Positions 24,045 to 37,740 are shown, counted from the first letter of the stretch. The stretch: 64,000 bases of DNA from Kuschelorhynchus macadamiae (GCA_030620095.1 JAUTXW010000878.1:310001-374000), one strand, 5' to 3'. Notes: generated by a model not told the origin, from the letters alone. Translations and numbers: made by a program.

Positions 24045-27000
24045 AGGCAGTGACTCCCCGTCCGTTAAACGGACAGCTTATTTTAATTCCCCGCCCGTTA
24101 AACGGACGGCGTTTGTTATTTAGTTATCCGTTAAAAAGAAATAGATAGGGAGCGTAACTGTGTTCTCCTGTTCTTGAATTTTGAATACAAAATATAATTT
24201 TAATATTGTCTGTTTATTTTATTTAAACTAGAAACTTATAAGTCGATTGTAATTTTTCTAGACTCGGTATTTAAACCATCGCTTTCTTTCCAAAAATGCC
24301 GTTGCGTTATTTGAAATTAGTTTTTTTTTCAAATTTTATGACCTAAAAAGCTCCGTTCTCAAGATAAAAGTATTAAATTTGTAATTTTATTTCATGCACC
24401 TCGCACACAAAATGGCTCAAAACTTTATATATTTTTTTAAATCTACAGTGTGTTCCTTTTTTCCAGATCCAGATAGGATTCATTTTAATTTTACCTCATA
24501 TTTTTGCAAAATCATTGAAATTATGAGGTGTCCATTTGTGTAAAGTAAATTTGACAAAAAGCTTTAAATAAAAAATGGTTAAATTAAATGTATTGCTGAA
24601 GAATTTTTAAATTTAAATTTGCTACATATGAAGTATAAATTGACATTTTGCATCACGTAAGTACTTGTTAAATTATAGTAAGAGACCAAACTTTGTAATA
24701 AATACTTTTTAAATTATATAATAAAGCAGCCTTAACATCATTCTGATCTCCTGATTGGTCATAGGTGTCACGATAGCTAAGTATCAAGACATTTGATTTT
24801 AAATATTTTGATTAACAGCGTTGGTCCGGTTTGATATAGCCACGGCTGTCTTAGCATAGAATAGTTATACTACTTACATAGGTCAAATCTGCGATAAAAT
24901 TTTAATATTTACTGAATGTAATAAAACACAAATTATATGTATGATATAACATAGAGTATATTGCATTAGTTTAAATTATGACAGAGATTATATAACTACA
25001 GCAGGATACACAGTAGTCACTGACAACATAATGCACATAGCCAATTTGAATACATTCCATTATAAGAATTTTTTGAGCATGATAAATGAAACCAGTGAAG
25101 ACATCGATCACATCTAATACATGGAAAGTTACCAATTTCTTCCTTGCAAGATCCACATGTCCATATTCCACTCAGTTTCTTCTTTGTTTTCAACACCTTT
25201 AATTTTTCAAAAGCTTCTAAGGTGAAAAATTTTTTTATAATTGCTATATTTATTTCAGTAATTCTAATATCAACTTCTTCAACGTCCTTGAAATCACTTT
25301 CTTGTAGACATTTTTTTGCATACACTTGTTCTGGATATTTCAGTATCCATGGAAGGACAATTTTAGTTTTTTCAGCTGTGCTTAATTTATTAAAAGGCTT
25401 CTTTATTTTTTTCTTCTTTTTTGGTAATCCGATTGCCGTGACATCACTACCAGCAGGTCTTCCTCTTTTTTTAAGAATTGGTGGTAACTTTATACTATTT
25501 ATATTCATGCTATTTTCACTGACTAAAAAATTAAAAGAAATACTTTAACATCAATAAATAATTAAAATTAAGCTGGCTTACCTTCTGTATTATTTGGTGT
25601 AACCATAACTCTATTACTACAGTAATCATGCTCTTCAAGATTGAATTGGAGATCTGATGTATCTAGAAAAACACATACATAAAGCAGATTAACCAACATT
25701 TATATTTCACAATATTACCTTGACTCCCTTCTCCACAAGCAACATGTGTTGTTTCTGAAAATAAAATAAAATTTTTAAGGCTCACTGCGAGATTATTTTG
25801 GGACTTCAGAATCATAATTGTATTTTCAAACACCATATACTCAATATTATTTGGTATTCAATTAATATTAATTATTTATTTAGGGTTAATAAATAAATAA
25901 TTATCAAATTACCTTCTATTACTTCATCTGCAACACTGTCAATACTGCACCTATTGATTTCGTCTCCTACTGGAATTTCTATTAATCCTAAAAATAATAA
26001 TATAAGAGTTTAAGCGGAATATCTAAAATACTATTTTTTAATCAAAAACTGAACAAAGAATGATGCCTAAGAATGATAAAAACCTACCTTTGCTATCTTC
26101 TACATCAAAAATGTTAATATCTATGTCAGTTTGATCTGGTTGTAAAGTGTTTGTTAAACCTAAAAATAAAATTTTGGGATTACTTTTTAAACATTATATG
26201 ATAAACTACAGAACTAATACAATTATTTCTAATAAGAGGCACATATCAACTAAATTTAAAAGTTTTACTAACTACCACCACCCTCTTCAACTGTTATATG
26301 CAAAAAGTTTTTCACAGAATCTAAAGTTTCTAGAACTTTCTCAAAATTATATCCTGTTGCCTCAGAAGCCAAAGATGCAATTTCTTTACATTTCACAAAT
26401 GCTATTCTATATTTTTGCTGCTGATTCAACACTTTAACATTCTTTGGAGATTCTTTGTCTATACTTAAATTTAAATTTTCAACTGCAAGCTGCTGGAGTA
26501 TTGAGGGATCACTCAAGTTTTGAAAATATATCTGATTTTTAAGAAAGTAGTCTCTAGTCCACCTTTCTTTAACAATTTCCTTATTAAAAAAAGGCTCATA
26601 CTGTTAAAAAAATAACATGAGCAAGAATGTTTGGACACCTTGTATTCAGTTTCTTTATTTTTAAGAGTAAAACCTTCTTCAGTCACTGTTATGGCGAATG
26701 TCTCTGAATTTTTCAACTGATGTAATACTTTGTCAAAAGCATATTCTGTCAAATAATTGAAAAAATCATATTCTGGGGTACCTCTACATATATTTCTAAC
26801 AGGCCTTTTATTAAGTGTTTCTGCCAACCTATTTTTCCTTTCCTTTTCAAGGGATTTTAAAATAATAAATAAATGCTCAAAAAATTCTCCTAAAGAACAA
26901 TTTTTTTCAATAACCATCTTCAATTTCTGGTTAATTGCTTCAACCCTATTATTTGTTCTATTTAAAAAATTTAAAATGTTCTCGCCTAAATGAGGACACC

Positions 27001-29035
27001 ACTCCTCGTAAATATTAAGCCACTGTTCTTCCAAATATCTCCAAGTACTCTGTGATACTGACCCCTTAATTTTATTGCAAATCTGATCAAAATATTTTTT
27101 ATTGCTAGCATAGGCTAGTTCCTGCAATAATTCTAAAGTAAGAATTCTCTCCTCATTAGTTATTTTCATTTTTTCTGTAGTGATTTCCCTTTGAAAAACT
27201 TTAAACACATGAAATATGCAAATTAAAATTTGAGCGCTAGGAAAACATTCTTTAAAAACTGGTCTCTCAGACCAATCCTTATCAGCCATTATAGTCTTAG
27301 TTTTTTCACAACTTGGGTTTATTTCTTTAAATTTTTGAAGGAACCATTTTAAGCATTCATAGTCTTCTGAAACCAAAATTGAGACAGCTACAACTTGACT
27401 TTCTCCACATCCATCCTCAATTAAAATTAAGTAAACAGGAGTCCTTATGTTCAATAATTTGAATGTCCCATCAATACATAATAATTCAGGATAAGCTTCC
27501 ATTGTAATTTTCATTGTGGGTGTACAAAAAAGAAGACCTTTAAAAATATTGTTGGTGTCCACCAATAAATGACAGTCGGAACCTGGAAAAATACAAAAAA
27601 CTTAAGTATTATTGTTAGCAAATAGCAAAAAAAGCAATGAAACCATTAAATTAGAAAGAATAATTACGTTTAGAGACTTATGGGGGGTAATACAGCTTGT
27701 GCTTCAAAATTAACCACAAATTTGTATGAAAGCATGTTTTACTGGAACAAAACAGAAATTTTGATGGAAGAGTGGTATTCGGTCGGGTATTTTATAAAAT
27801 TCTCATCATTCATTATCTCTACACACATTCAGACTTAAGACTATTAGGAACAGTTTTTTTAAAAGCTATGGAATTATTGTGGTAGTCCTTGCAACTGTAA
27901 AATTATCGTAATTCTATGAAAATTGTACACCTCTTATGTAAAAATATTCAGAAACCTCAACTCACCAAATTTTTCCCGAATTGCAGTAACAGCAGTTTCA
28001 ACAGAGTTTTGATATTTCAGTTTATCTCTGTGTTTTATGTTTGAAAGATCTTTCAAGCTAATTATTTGTTTTGTGTTGCCTTCTAATTTTTGTCGAACTA
28101 GATGTTTATTTGCCTTCAAACTTAATAACTTTTTAGCTTGCTGTCTGACTTTTTCAGGTAATTTTCTTTGTTGGGGCAGATGTTGAAACAAGTGTTTGTC
28201 TATAATGTGGTTATGTAGTGTATCAATTGAAACAATTTCTAATTCATTGCCGTTTTTTGCTACTCTAAGTGTAACATTTGCAGGACATGGAATATCTTGT
28301 CTAAAGGTCCTAAAAAGTAAATATTATGAATCTTCACACTTGAGAATTGAGGTATTGGCTTTCATGAAGCAAAAAATGGGGATATTAGTGCAAATTTTTG
28401 TATTTGGTTCAACAAATAAATTGTTTTACACTGAACTTGACTAGGTATCTTGAACCTAAAATTATTTTTAAAAGGAATAAAGTATTTGTTCTCATTTCTT
28501 GGCAAATATATGACACATTATATACATACTTAGTTTGCCTTTTTCCCTTTCCAGATGGTATAAAATTCTTGCCACCGTGGATACAAGAATATTTTAACTG
28601 GTAAATCTGGATTTAAGTATCGTTTGACTACTCTTTTGGCGGTTTCGATTCGACGACTATCCCTTCTATAAAATTGTACATAGCGATTCTTCGTGTTATC
28701 TTCTAAAATAAATTTATTGAGTGCTTTTAATATATGCTTATTTTCTCAAATACACTTTTGTTTAGAAGAGTTAACTTACCCAGTATTTTATCAAATTCTT
28801 TTGCAGAACTGAATTTGTCTCCTTTCTTTAATTCTATGGGAACATTAATAGTATTTAGACTATCCATTATTTTAACTTAAATAAACTCATAAAACGAAAA
28901 ACGCGCGCCAAAACAATGGAATAACAGAATAAATTTTGACGTTTTATTTGGAGGTTAGGAAACCTGGAAACATTTCCTTTAACGGATTGCGAATTAAAAT
29001 ACGCCGTCCGTTTAACGGACGGGGAGTCACTGCCT
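24045..29035 (-). mobile_element. MULE (Mutator-like) DNA transposon, complete ends, about 5 kb
   Basis: The terminal inverted repeats are perfect for 30 bp, beginning AGGCAGTGACTCCCCGTCCG and continuing into TTAAACGGAC. The flanks are AAATTTT on both sides (24038-24044 and 29036-29042), a 7-bp target duplication. The matching place in the other P1 arm (about 1918-1930) is an empty site. Extra GTCCGTTAAACGGAC-like boxes lie just inside both ends and may be transposase sites. The element carries one multi-exon gene on the minus strand. The fresh ends and clean empty site mark it as much younger than the palindrome. Confidence 0.93.
25017..28867 (-). pseudogene. MULE transposase: FAR1-like DBD, MULE DDE, SWIM remnant, PHD finger
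   Basis: Nine exons can be read with GT/AG borders: 28867-28780, 28702-28530, 28309-27966, 27582 to about 26272, 26159-26088, 25987-25913, 25754-25719, 25662-25582 and 25522-25017. Exons 5-8 are all multiples of three. The N-terminus has a FAR1/WRKY-like zinc region: CIHGGKNF, GKRQTKTFRQDIPCPA, then LHNHIID. The MULE DDE core in exon 4 has CIDGTFK (Asp), TIMADKDWSE (Asp) and NNRVEAINQ (Glu). A SWIM finger begins HSCSC, but the CxH half is missing, with a frame change at about 26600-26516. The C-terminus has an AT-hook-like KKRGRPAG, a lysine-rich stretch and a PHD finger: CGSC, CIRCDRC, HWFHLSC, CALC. A further frameshift lies in exon 2 before CIHGG. Dead as it stands; about 890 residues if joined. 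Confidence 0.85.
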
Positions 29036-29654
29036 AAATTTTATTTAAAACACATTACAGTAAATGTTATCTTCTTATGATGTAATCGGTTTTCTCAACT
29101 CACAAAGGGGTTGTTTTCACATGCCTCGCCCCTGGCAATAACTGAATCGGTATAGTTGGTAAGAAGGCCAGATTTTAACCAATGACACAGTCCAAGATAT
29201 CATTTTCTTACTTTCTAGAGCTTCCATCTTGTTGGTGATCTTATTACATAATGGTCATCCTTGGGCATACTAAAAATAAAGAAAATCTCTAATTACTTTC
29301 AAAAACATTAACACACTTATTAAAAAAAAAAAGAAATGAATGAAATAGATATGGCACTACTTAGAAAAATAATCAGGTACTGGTGAACTTATGCTATTTG
29401 AATTTTAAAAAGAAAACGAAAAAAAAAAACTACATATATTTAAATAATGATCCCATATAATTTCAAAAAAATGATCAAACTAAATGCTTATTTGTGGAAG
29501 TATGTTATAAATATATCAGATATTCCGATAAAACTTTAAATTCTATGAATGTCAGTTTTTAAATATTTACAATTGGACAAAAAATGGTGGATCTACAGGC
29601 ATTTCCTTTATTTTGTTTAGCTGGCCGTGTCACAAATATTAATGCAATTTTTAA

Positions 29655-29745
29655 CAGACTTCAAAAAAGGAGGTTATCAATTTCACCCTATGCATTTTTT
29701 TATGTATGTACAACGATTACTCTGCGATTGTTTCAACAATTTGGA
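29655..29745 (+). repeat. Dispersed insect repeat (GGAGGTTATCAATT type)
   Basis: ACTTCAAAAAAGGAGG, TTATCAATTT and TTTTTTTATGTATGTAC, then CGATTACTCTGCGATTG. It is the mirror partner of 590-690 in the left P1 arm, out of order relative to its neighbours. Confidence 0.6.
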
Positions 29746-31055
29746 TGAACTTTTCAGAGAATATTCCGGATATTGCCCGAGTGGTCCCACAGCTAGCATA
29801 TTGTAAAAAAGTATGACGTTCACCATTTTATCAGGAATTTACATAGATATTCTATGGTTATTTATTAAATATGACTTTTAAAATAAAACTCATATAAATA
29901 GAACTAAAAAGTATGAAATAAAAGATGTATAAAAATTAAACTGACTTCAAAAAATGCACCTAAAATTGGAAAATAATATTATATTCCATCTGGAAAATTT
30001 CAGTCACCAAGCGAATAGAGATAGTAAAACAAAACCCTCGTTACATTAATATATTTTGGTAATTAAGAATAAGTTTGGCTTTGACTTCACAGACACAGGG
30101 TATGGGATTCGCTTCTGGCGAGTTACTTCACAATATCTACTTCAAAAAAAAAAAAAGTAAAAAATAATATTTTATTCCACATTGAAAATTTGACTTTATG
30201 AGGTCATCTTCAAACTAATTCTTAATAACTTAATCATAAACAGACATTTATATAATGAGTACCTACATATATGGGAATAAAATATTACTGTTTACTTTCT
30301 GTTGTTTATTATATTGATTTAGTAATTTTTATTTCATCCTTGTTAGTTTTCTTTATACAAAGTTTCAAGTTATAAAGCCTAAACTTAGGTTAAAATTTTA
30401 GACGCCTTGAGTCCATTGCATATGAAATTTTACCAGAATCACCATATTAACATCAATACTTTTTTCCTGGCAATATAGTGAACGTGGTATAGATTGTCTT
30501 TCGCGCTCGTGTATACATGTAGAACATGTTAAATATGGCATCATTCCGCTATATTTAATATGTTTGCTATGGGACCACTCCAGTAACATCCTGAATATTC
30601 CCTATTTCATCCAAACTGGTCATACAAGACAATCACATACCATTGCTCTTTCCATTCATTTAACATCTTAATTCAGCTCAATATTTTTAATTATATAAGC
30701 AAATTTAATTCAATATCTAAATCAGATTTGTCAATAAGACAAAAAAGAATTCTTAGACAATAAAAGCATTTAAGTTACATTAAAATTTCAATTATATTTG
30801 TGCCATAAATAAATTCTTATTCATGTCTCATAGAAAACCTTGTAGAGTGTAGAGGAAAATTTAAATGATTTTAGTTATCATAACACTTCCTTTTTGTTTG
30901 TGTATTTTTGTCTGTTTTTATAAAAAACAATATTTGTTTTTTTTTTCAAATAAATAAATATATATGAACAGAAAACAGTCATTAACATTTTTAGACTTAA
31001 CAAATTACAAAATCAAAGTGCAACCTATCAAAATATAAAACAAGTAAATATATAT

Positions 31056-31740
<685 letters not shown>

Positions 31741-32560
31741 ATTTAATAAGGGTTCTCTAGTCGGATGTATAAAATTATATTACCATTAAAAATAAAATGT
31801 ATTCAAAAGATAAAAGTAAACCAAAAAATTCTTATTGAAAGAGAATTCTGTTCCCCAGATGATTATTTTAACTTTTATATACAGATTACGTCCTGCTTAT
31901 ATGTAGAGCCTAGTATGAATGAACTGTTCATTTAAATCATTGAAGAAATAGAGAACATCAAAATACATTAGGGGTTTTCCAACACTGAAGACACAAGTGT
32001 TACATTTTGTAAACATTAACAAAATAGGTTGCCTTTTTTGAAAATACAGACCCCAAATAAATTTTGTCCCAGGCCAAAACTAGGGTAAGCATGGCTCTGT
32101 ATGAGAGTAATAGTTATCTTTTTAAAAATGATAAGTATATGGATCTCTTCATGTGAAATAAATCTTCAAAGCACTTTATTTTGCTACTTATTTAACACAT
32201 TTTTCTAAAAGTTATCTTTAAATAGAAAATATTTTGAAAAGAAAAACTGCCTCATTATTATTAAAATATATAATTATTTTGACATATGAATTACCTCAGC
32301 AGTTCTATATTTATTCTCAGATGGACTATGGAAGCATTCCTCACTGCTTTGTCTGTCTACTCATAATTTTATATGCAAAGCTGATTTTCATTTTTTATTG
32401 TTGCCTGAGATACATACCCCGATTTGCCAAGATGGAGCCCACTGTGGTTGATACATCCATGAATTTACTTGGTTTTCCTAAAAATGCAAACACAACTATA
32501 TATCATAATCATGTTATCAACCAAATACAAATGTTTTTGTCGAGGTTTTTCTAACTAACA

Positions 32561-33145
32561 TTTAGTGTGCACTATACATTAAAAAACCGATATATTGAAG
32601 AAAATCCGAAGAGGAACATTAAAGAAAATAGATGTATACACAAAAAAAGAATCTAGATGGCTTACCAATATGAAATTTGTATGTTACAATATACTTTCTG
32701 ATGTCCTAATTTGATAGTCCATTTAAATTGCTGAATCTAACTTTCTAGTAATCTCGTTCTTGAAATTGCATTTAAATGGGCGAAAAACTGAAAATTCAGG
32801 ACTTATCGGGAACACAGTAAAAGCTTGCATATTATTTCTGCACGTTTCACAACTTAATTACAGGCATTTTTCGTCATGTTAGTAAAACTTATTTTATTGT
32901 ATCTTAACACTGATACGGTAGCAGTAGAATTAATACGTAGCTATTTGCTATTTTTATAAACTAGGTAATTCTTTGAGAACGATTTAAAACTTATTATTCA
33001 GGAATATTAATAACATGTTATCAAACATAAATAAAAAAACACAATTGACAATATTACTAATATTGTCGGAAATATGTACTTCTTTAGAACAATAATGCAC
33101 TTTGGCAACAGTGACAGAAGTTTCTTACATCATTGGCGTGCATGT
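32561..33145. other. Flank of P1, nothing recognised
   Basis: A+T-rich sequence. The partner of this stretch would lie left of the window, so it may still belong to the P1 arm; this cannot be seen here. Confidence 0.4.
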
Positions 33146-33149
33146 TTAT

Positions 33150-33290
33150 GTATTTCGACGTTTAAGGCCAACGACGAATTCCATGCATTCCAATGTGTCG
33201 GGATTTCGACTGTTAGCGCCAGTGACGGTTATGTGTAATGTAGGTTCGGGCAAGTGAAGTTTAGGGCCAAATACATCGAACCGTTCAAAA
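33150..33290 (+). repeat. Third copy of the P1 inner-end repeat
   Basis: CATTCCAATGTGTCGGGATT followed by TCGACTG, GCCAGTGA and GTGAAGTTTAGGGCC matches 6735-6840 (plus) and 19440-19552 (minus), where the same block lies inside the P1 arms. Similarity starts sharply at CATTCCA in all three, as expected of the end of a mobile element. Confidence 0.6.
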
Positions 33291-33339
33291 ATCAAGAGCC
33301 ACAAAGGAATGTAATGGTTACATTTGGATAAAAATTCAA

Positions 33340-34490
33340 TATGGCTGAACAAAATGGCGGACTAGTGAGATGTTAAAAAAATTATTACTAAAAAGCTATT
33401 TATCCATTTTACCTGAGTTTGCAGAAAAATCAAATATTACGTAAAAATCAACTGGTAAAATTTGGGTGTGAATCCAAGATGGTTAAACAAAATGGCGGCT
33501 CAGTGAATTTAAAAAATATGACTAAATAAGTACTTAACAAATTTACCTAAAATTTTCCACAAACATAGAGTATTATGTGGAAATCAACTGGTAAAATTTT
33601 CTTCTGGATGCACTATGACGAAACAAAATGACGGCCTAGTGAAATGTAAAAAAAGTATTACTAAAAATTACTTATCCAGTTTACGTAGAATTGTGTACAA
33701 AAATCAATTTTGTTACCAATCCAAGATAGCCAAGCAAAAAAACTACTTCTTATAGAATTAAGCGCACTTAAATATTTTCGCAATATAGAGATGAACTGGT
33801 AAAATTGTGGTAAAATACGAATTCCAGAGAGCGAAATAAAATGGTTGCTAAATAGCATATTTGGAATCGTAAAAAAACCCCCACCAAGGTTTTACTTTGA
33901 GCCTTCCATGATATGTCAAAAATATGTTTTCTCAATTTCATAGGTCTGTCTGTCGGTCCGCCTGTTTGCCTGTCTGCCAGTTTGCGGCAATAGCTAAAAA
34001 CCCGATGGACTTCAAATTTTATGCAAAATTTAAAGATCTTATTGGACAGCCTTATAACATTTTGGTAAATTGGCGGTTTGGTGAAATTTTATAGAAATTA
34101 TCACTAAAAAGTTATTCAAATTACCTCCAATTTTGAACAAAAATGAAGTGTTACATCGAAACGAACTGGTAATATTTTGGTATGAATCGAATATAGCGGC
34201 CTAATAAAATACTAAAAAAATCAGTTTAAAAATATTACTTTACTATTTTTTTAAATTGTGGAACACATTCAAAATGGCGGAACCAAATGGCGACCAAATA
34301 AAATTTTATAAGAAAACATCGTAAAAAGATTGACTTTTCACAAAAATTAAATGTGAAATAAGAATAAACTGGTACTATAAAATAATTTTAAATTAAGTTC
34401 AAAAATAGAGTGTGGCATAGGTAGAAATTGGTAAAATATTGATACAAATTCAATATGGTAGGAAAAAGGGTGCTCAATAGAAATATTTCA
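33340..34490. repeat. Degenerate tandem repeat, units about 95-140 bp
   Basis: Successive units start with an AAATGGCGG-like box (33351, 33490, 33627, then more decayed copies to about 34470). They contain TATTACTAAAAAG, ATTTACC and AACTGGTAAAATTTTGG. A foreign block at about 33865-34060, with GTCTGTCTGTCGGTCCGCCT and a CGATGGACTTCAAATTTTAT section, interrupts the array. No coding content. Confidence 0.75.
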
Positions 34491-34735
34491 AAATATAATA
34501 TACGTGTTATGGAATGACTATGTGCGGAACTAAATTTGCCCACACTTTACTATTCCTGCTAAAAGGAAAAAATCAAAACGAGGGAAGTTACGGGTAAAGG
34601 ACATTTACAGATTTTCTTTATATTGCAAAGGGAAAATAAAGAATAATTAAAAAAATAATTGACAGTATTAAAACAGAGAATATTATGTACATACCTCTAA
34701 CTTCCGAAAGAACGTTTAACGGACATTCAGGGTCT

Positions 34736-36035
34736 TTATACATCGACATCTGAATTTTCTGAACTTGAATCACTATTTGGGCTAATTATAAGTGAATTAA
34801 CTGGCGGTAAAATACAATATTCATTTTCTTTACTTATAACATCAGAAATACACTTTTTCCATAGGTGTCCGTCATTTACTTCGTTTACAACCGTTCGTAT
34901 GTTGTTTAAAACCACATCACTTAATGTTGGACACTGATTGTGTTTTTTTAACTTCCCCTTAATAGCTGCCCTTATCATTTCAATGGGGTTAAAAACGCAA
35001 CAATACGGAGGAAATCGCAAAACTGTATGGCCATTTGTTTCACACAGCTTATCAACTACATATTCTTTTTTAAACTTCTTTGCTTTAATGGCCTCTAATA
35101 ATATTTTTTTTGCCGCCTTCTGAGGGATTTCCATACTTTTCATATTCATAAATCTAATTATATCATCTTTCTTTGTACTATTGTTCGGAATTTTATTTAA
35201 TTATTTAATAGACGAGATGGTAAGATGCATTGTCCATAACAATTACTGAATTTGCTGGGATAATCGGGAGCAACTGTTCACTAATCCATTTTTCAAATAA
35301 ATCAGCAGTCATGTCTTCATGATAATCTGCAGAAGATTGGGTTATATTTTTGGCCGAAAGTAACAGTCCATTTGGGACAAACCATTATTCCTTCCAGCGT
35401 GAAGGATAAGGATGCGTTTGCCTCTATTAAAAGGTGCATTTAACTTGCATCCATATTGTATGACGTCATGTGTGTCAAACCACGTCTCATCTAGGTATAC
35501 TATGGCCCTATTAGCATTCCGATATTCTTTTATTTGACGTAAATACTCTTGCCTATATGCACTAATACTCTTGCCTATATGCAATAATGACCATACGTTT
35601 GTCTAACTTTTTGTATTAAAATCCACAGTTAATTATAATATTTCTCAGCGTATCTAGTGACTTATAATTATAATCAGGATAATTTTGTAATTTATCCCGG
35701 ATCATTTCCAAAGTTGGAACAACATTGTTAGAGTAAAATTCATAGACAAATCGGCGAATATTTTCTTTAAAAGCCTCATCAATTTTGTTTAGTTTTTGGC
35801 CAACACGTTTTCGTTTTATAGAATGGTCTATAATATCTCCAGCTTTAACTACTCTATAAATGGTATAAAAAGAAAGCTGAGTCCACTCACAAATTCTGTT
35901 TATAATGTCTTTTAACAAATAATTGTTTGTTTCGGTTTTTAAACAACAATAAATATTCAAAATGATTCTTTGAGTTTGCACATGAAAGTCTTTGTTTTTC
36001 AATTCCACCGGTAATTGTTGCAAAATGCCTTTATT
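34736..36035 (-). pseudogene. Tc1/mariner-IS630-type transposase, broken
   Basis: Minus-strand pieces run in order. The N-terminal helix-turn-helix region is ICEWTQLSFYTIYRVVKAGD (35616-36023). The first catalytic Asp is in AIVYLDETWFDTHDV (35342-35584), the second in SVIVMDNASYH near 35230, and the catalytic Glu in FPPYCCVFNPIEM (34736-35149). The DETWF...MDN...NPIE order is the DDE signature of this superfamily. Breaks: a 22-base direct duplication around ATACTCTTGCCTATATGC at 35546-35582 disturbs the junction of the first two pieces, and a stop lies between MDN and the last piece. No clear terminal repeats or ATG start were found. Confidence 0.8.
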
Positions 36036-36569
36036 TTAACAAATGATTGCTAATAATGTTTAAAAATTAAAATGTCCAATAACAATAACAACGAAAACAC
36101 CAACAAGAACGATAAATACACATCAATAAATATATAAAAAACGCGAATATATGTAAAATTACAACTAGAACAAAAACAAATTAAACAATAACATTAAACG
36201 AATAAACAACTGACCCGATGATCATACATAATTGAACGAAATAAATGTGCGAGATTTATTTTACCTTCTTGCAACTTAAAAATATAAAAACATAGACGCC
36301 TATGACTGAGCCTAGGAATTCAAATGTTGTGTTCCGTTCATTCACCTGTACCGCAAAATATGTCTCTGAATATTTCGAACAAATTAAAACCTGTTATTGA
36401 CCAATAGAATGCATCGTATTGAATTATTCGCTGACAGGCACACATCAAATCCACGTTGACTCGATCCGGACGAATGTGTTTTGTGGTAAATTGATCGTAC
36501 CCCGATTTTTGGACAGTTTCAATTGACTTCGTATAAACTTTACAAAGATGGATCGTAAATTAGTATAGT
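36036..36569. other. Spacer between transposase remnant and Penelope fragment
   Basis: A+T-rich, no recognised frame. Terminal repeats of the transposase at 34736-36035 were looked for here and not found. Confidence 0.4.
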
Positions 36570-37185
36570 AAAATAGACAAACCATTTAATGTCCGACACT
36601 TATTGAGTTTAGGAGAAAAATTTAATTTGCCGTATATATCCAAAAATATACAATAGAAAATTTAATAACAGATTTAGAGAATATGCTTGATGAGTTCGAT
36701 AACAATAGTAAAATTTCTATTAGAAATAAATGTATTAATATAATTACTAATTTCCTAAATTACCTAAATTCACATAAAAACCAAGAATATGGAAAAAATG
36801 AACTCCTAAAACTTTCAAAACAGAGAAAAAATTCTTGAGTGAAAATGTAGATAATATAGTAATATTAAAAGCAGATAAAGGCAACATGACAGCTGTTATT
36901 TTAGATAAGATAGATTACATTACCAAGACAAAAGAGTTGTTGAATGATGTCAGTACTTATCAAAAACTGGGAAAACATCCAACATGGTCTTTACAGAACA
37001 GAAATAATAAATATCTTCATAAAAATAATTACAATCAAACTCAAAATTAAAACAAACTTAAAAACCCTAAATACAAAAAAATAACTTAGTTCTCGGACCA
37101 ATAGTATCATTTGTTGCGAAAAATTCATATAACCTCACAAAGTTTTTAAAGCCAACCTTGAATGGACTAATTACCAAATCGTAGT
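36570..37185 (+). pseudogene. Penelope-like element, N-terminal RT region
   Basis: Plus-strand frames read HLLSLGEKFNLPY, LITDLENMLDEFDN, NIVILKADKGNMTAVILDK, IDYITKTKELLNDVSTYQKL, and further on VLGPIVSFVAKNSYNLTKFL. These are the characteristic first motifs of PLE reverse transcriptase (KADKGN, then PIVS). The frame shifts near 36832, before SENVDN, and the piece ends at about 37185. There it meets a Penelope terminal fragment in the opposite orientation, an arrangement known for PLE insertions. Confidence 0.85.
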
Positions 37186-37194
37186 GGTGGATTC

Positions 37195-37740
37195 ATAATT
37201 TAAATCGAAAAACTATTTTTTTTTTGGGTTTTTCGCCACAATTAAGGTGCCACTATGAAGGTGCCCGAGGAACGACACTGAAAAATATCCGTTTTCTGGA
37301 CGTTTCGCTTCAGCAAAACCAAGAGCAGAATATTTCTTATGTTTTGTACCAGAAATATAATCAGAATGGCTAATCTCTGACAGAATCTCAATAAATGTCA
37401 ATTTAAAGGTGTTATTTTTAATTATTAAAATAAGGTGAGGAAATATGTGTACCTAGAGTATGTTCATTTTAATTTATTATATCTTGAGGTGTCCTTTTTT
37501 TACTTCAGTATTTAGGAAATTCAAACATGTTTTTAAAATTAACGACACAAGATGCTGCACAATTATCTTTATTTAACAAAATTAATGCACTTTTTTTATT
37601 TTACGTTTTTTGGAACATGGTTCTTTTGTCATAATACTATAAGCATTCCAATTAATTTTATGTTTGTTATCTAGTGGCTTTTGGCAAATGTTTGATTTTT
37701 GAAATTCCCTATTTTTCTATGTATGTTTGGTGTTCTTTAA
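37195..37740 (-). mobile_element. Penelope-like terminal fragment, inverted
   Basis: The minus strand matches 49780-50420 (plus) and 12413-12703 (minus). The hammerhead-like segment at 37313-37299 keeps CTGAAG and GAAACGTC but has lost the stem between them. A shared GGAACATGGTTCTTTTG block lies near 37610. Confidence 0.7.

Noticed and set aside
33890..34010. GTCTGTCTGTCGGTCC-type block as a telomeric or satellite signal
   Set aside because: It is a single short block inside a decayed tandem array and does not form an array of its own.
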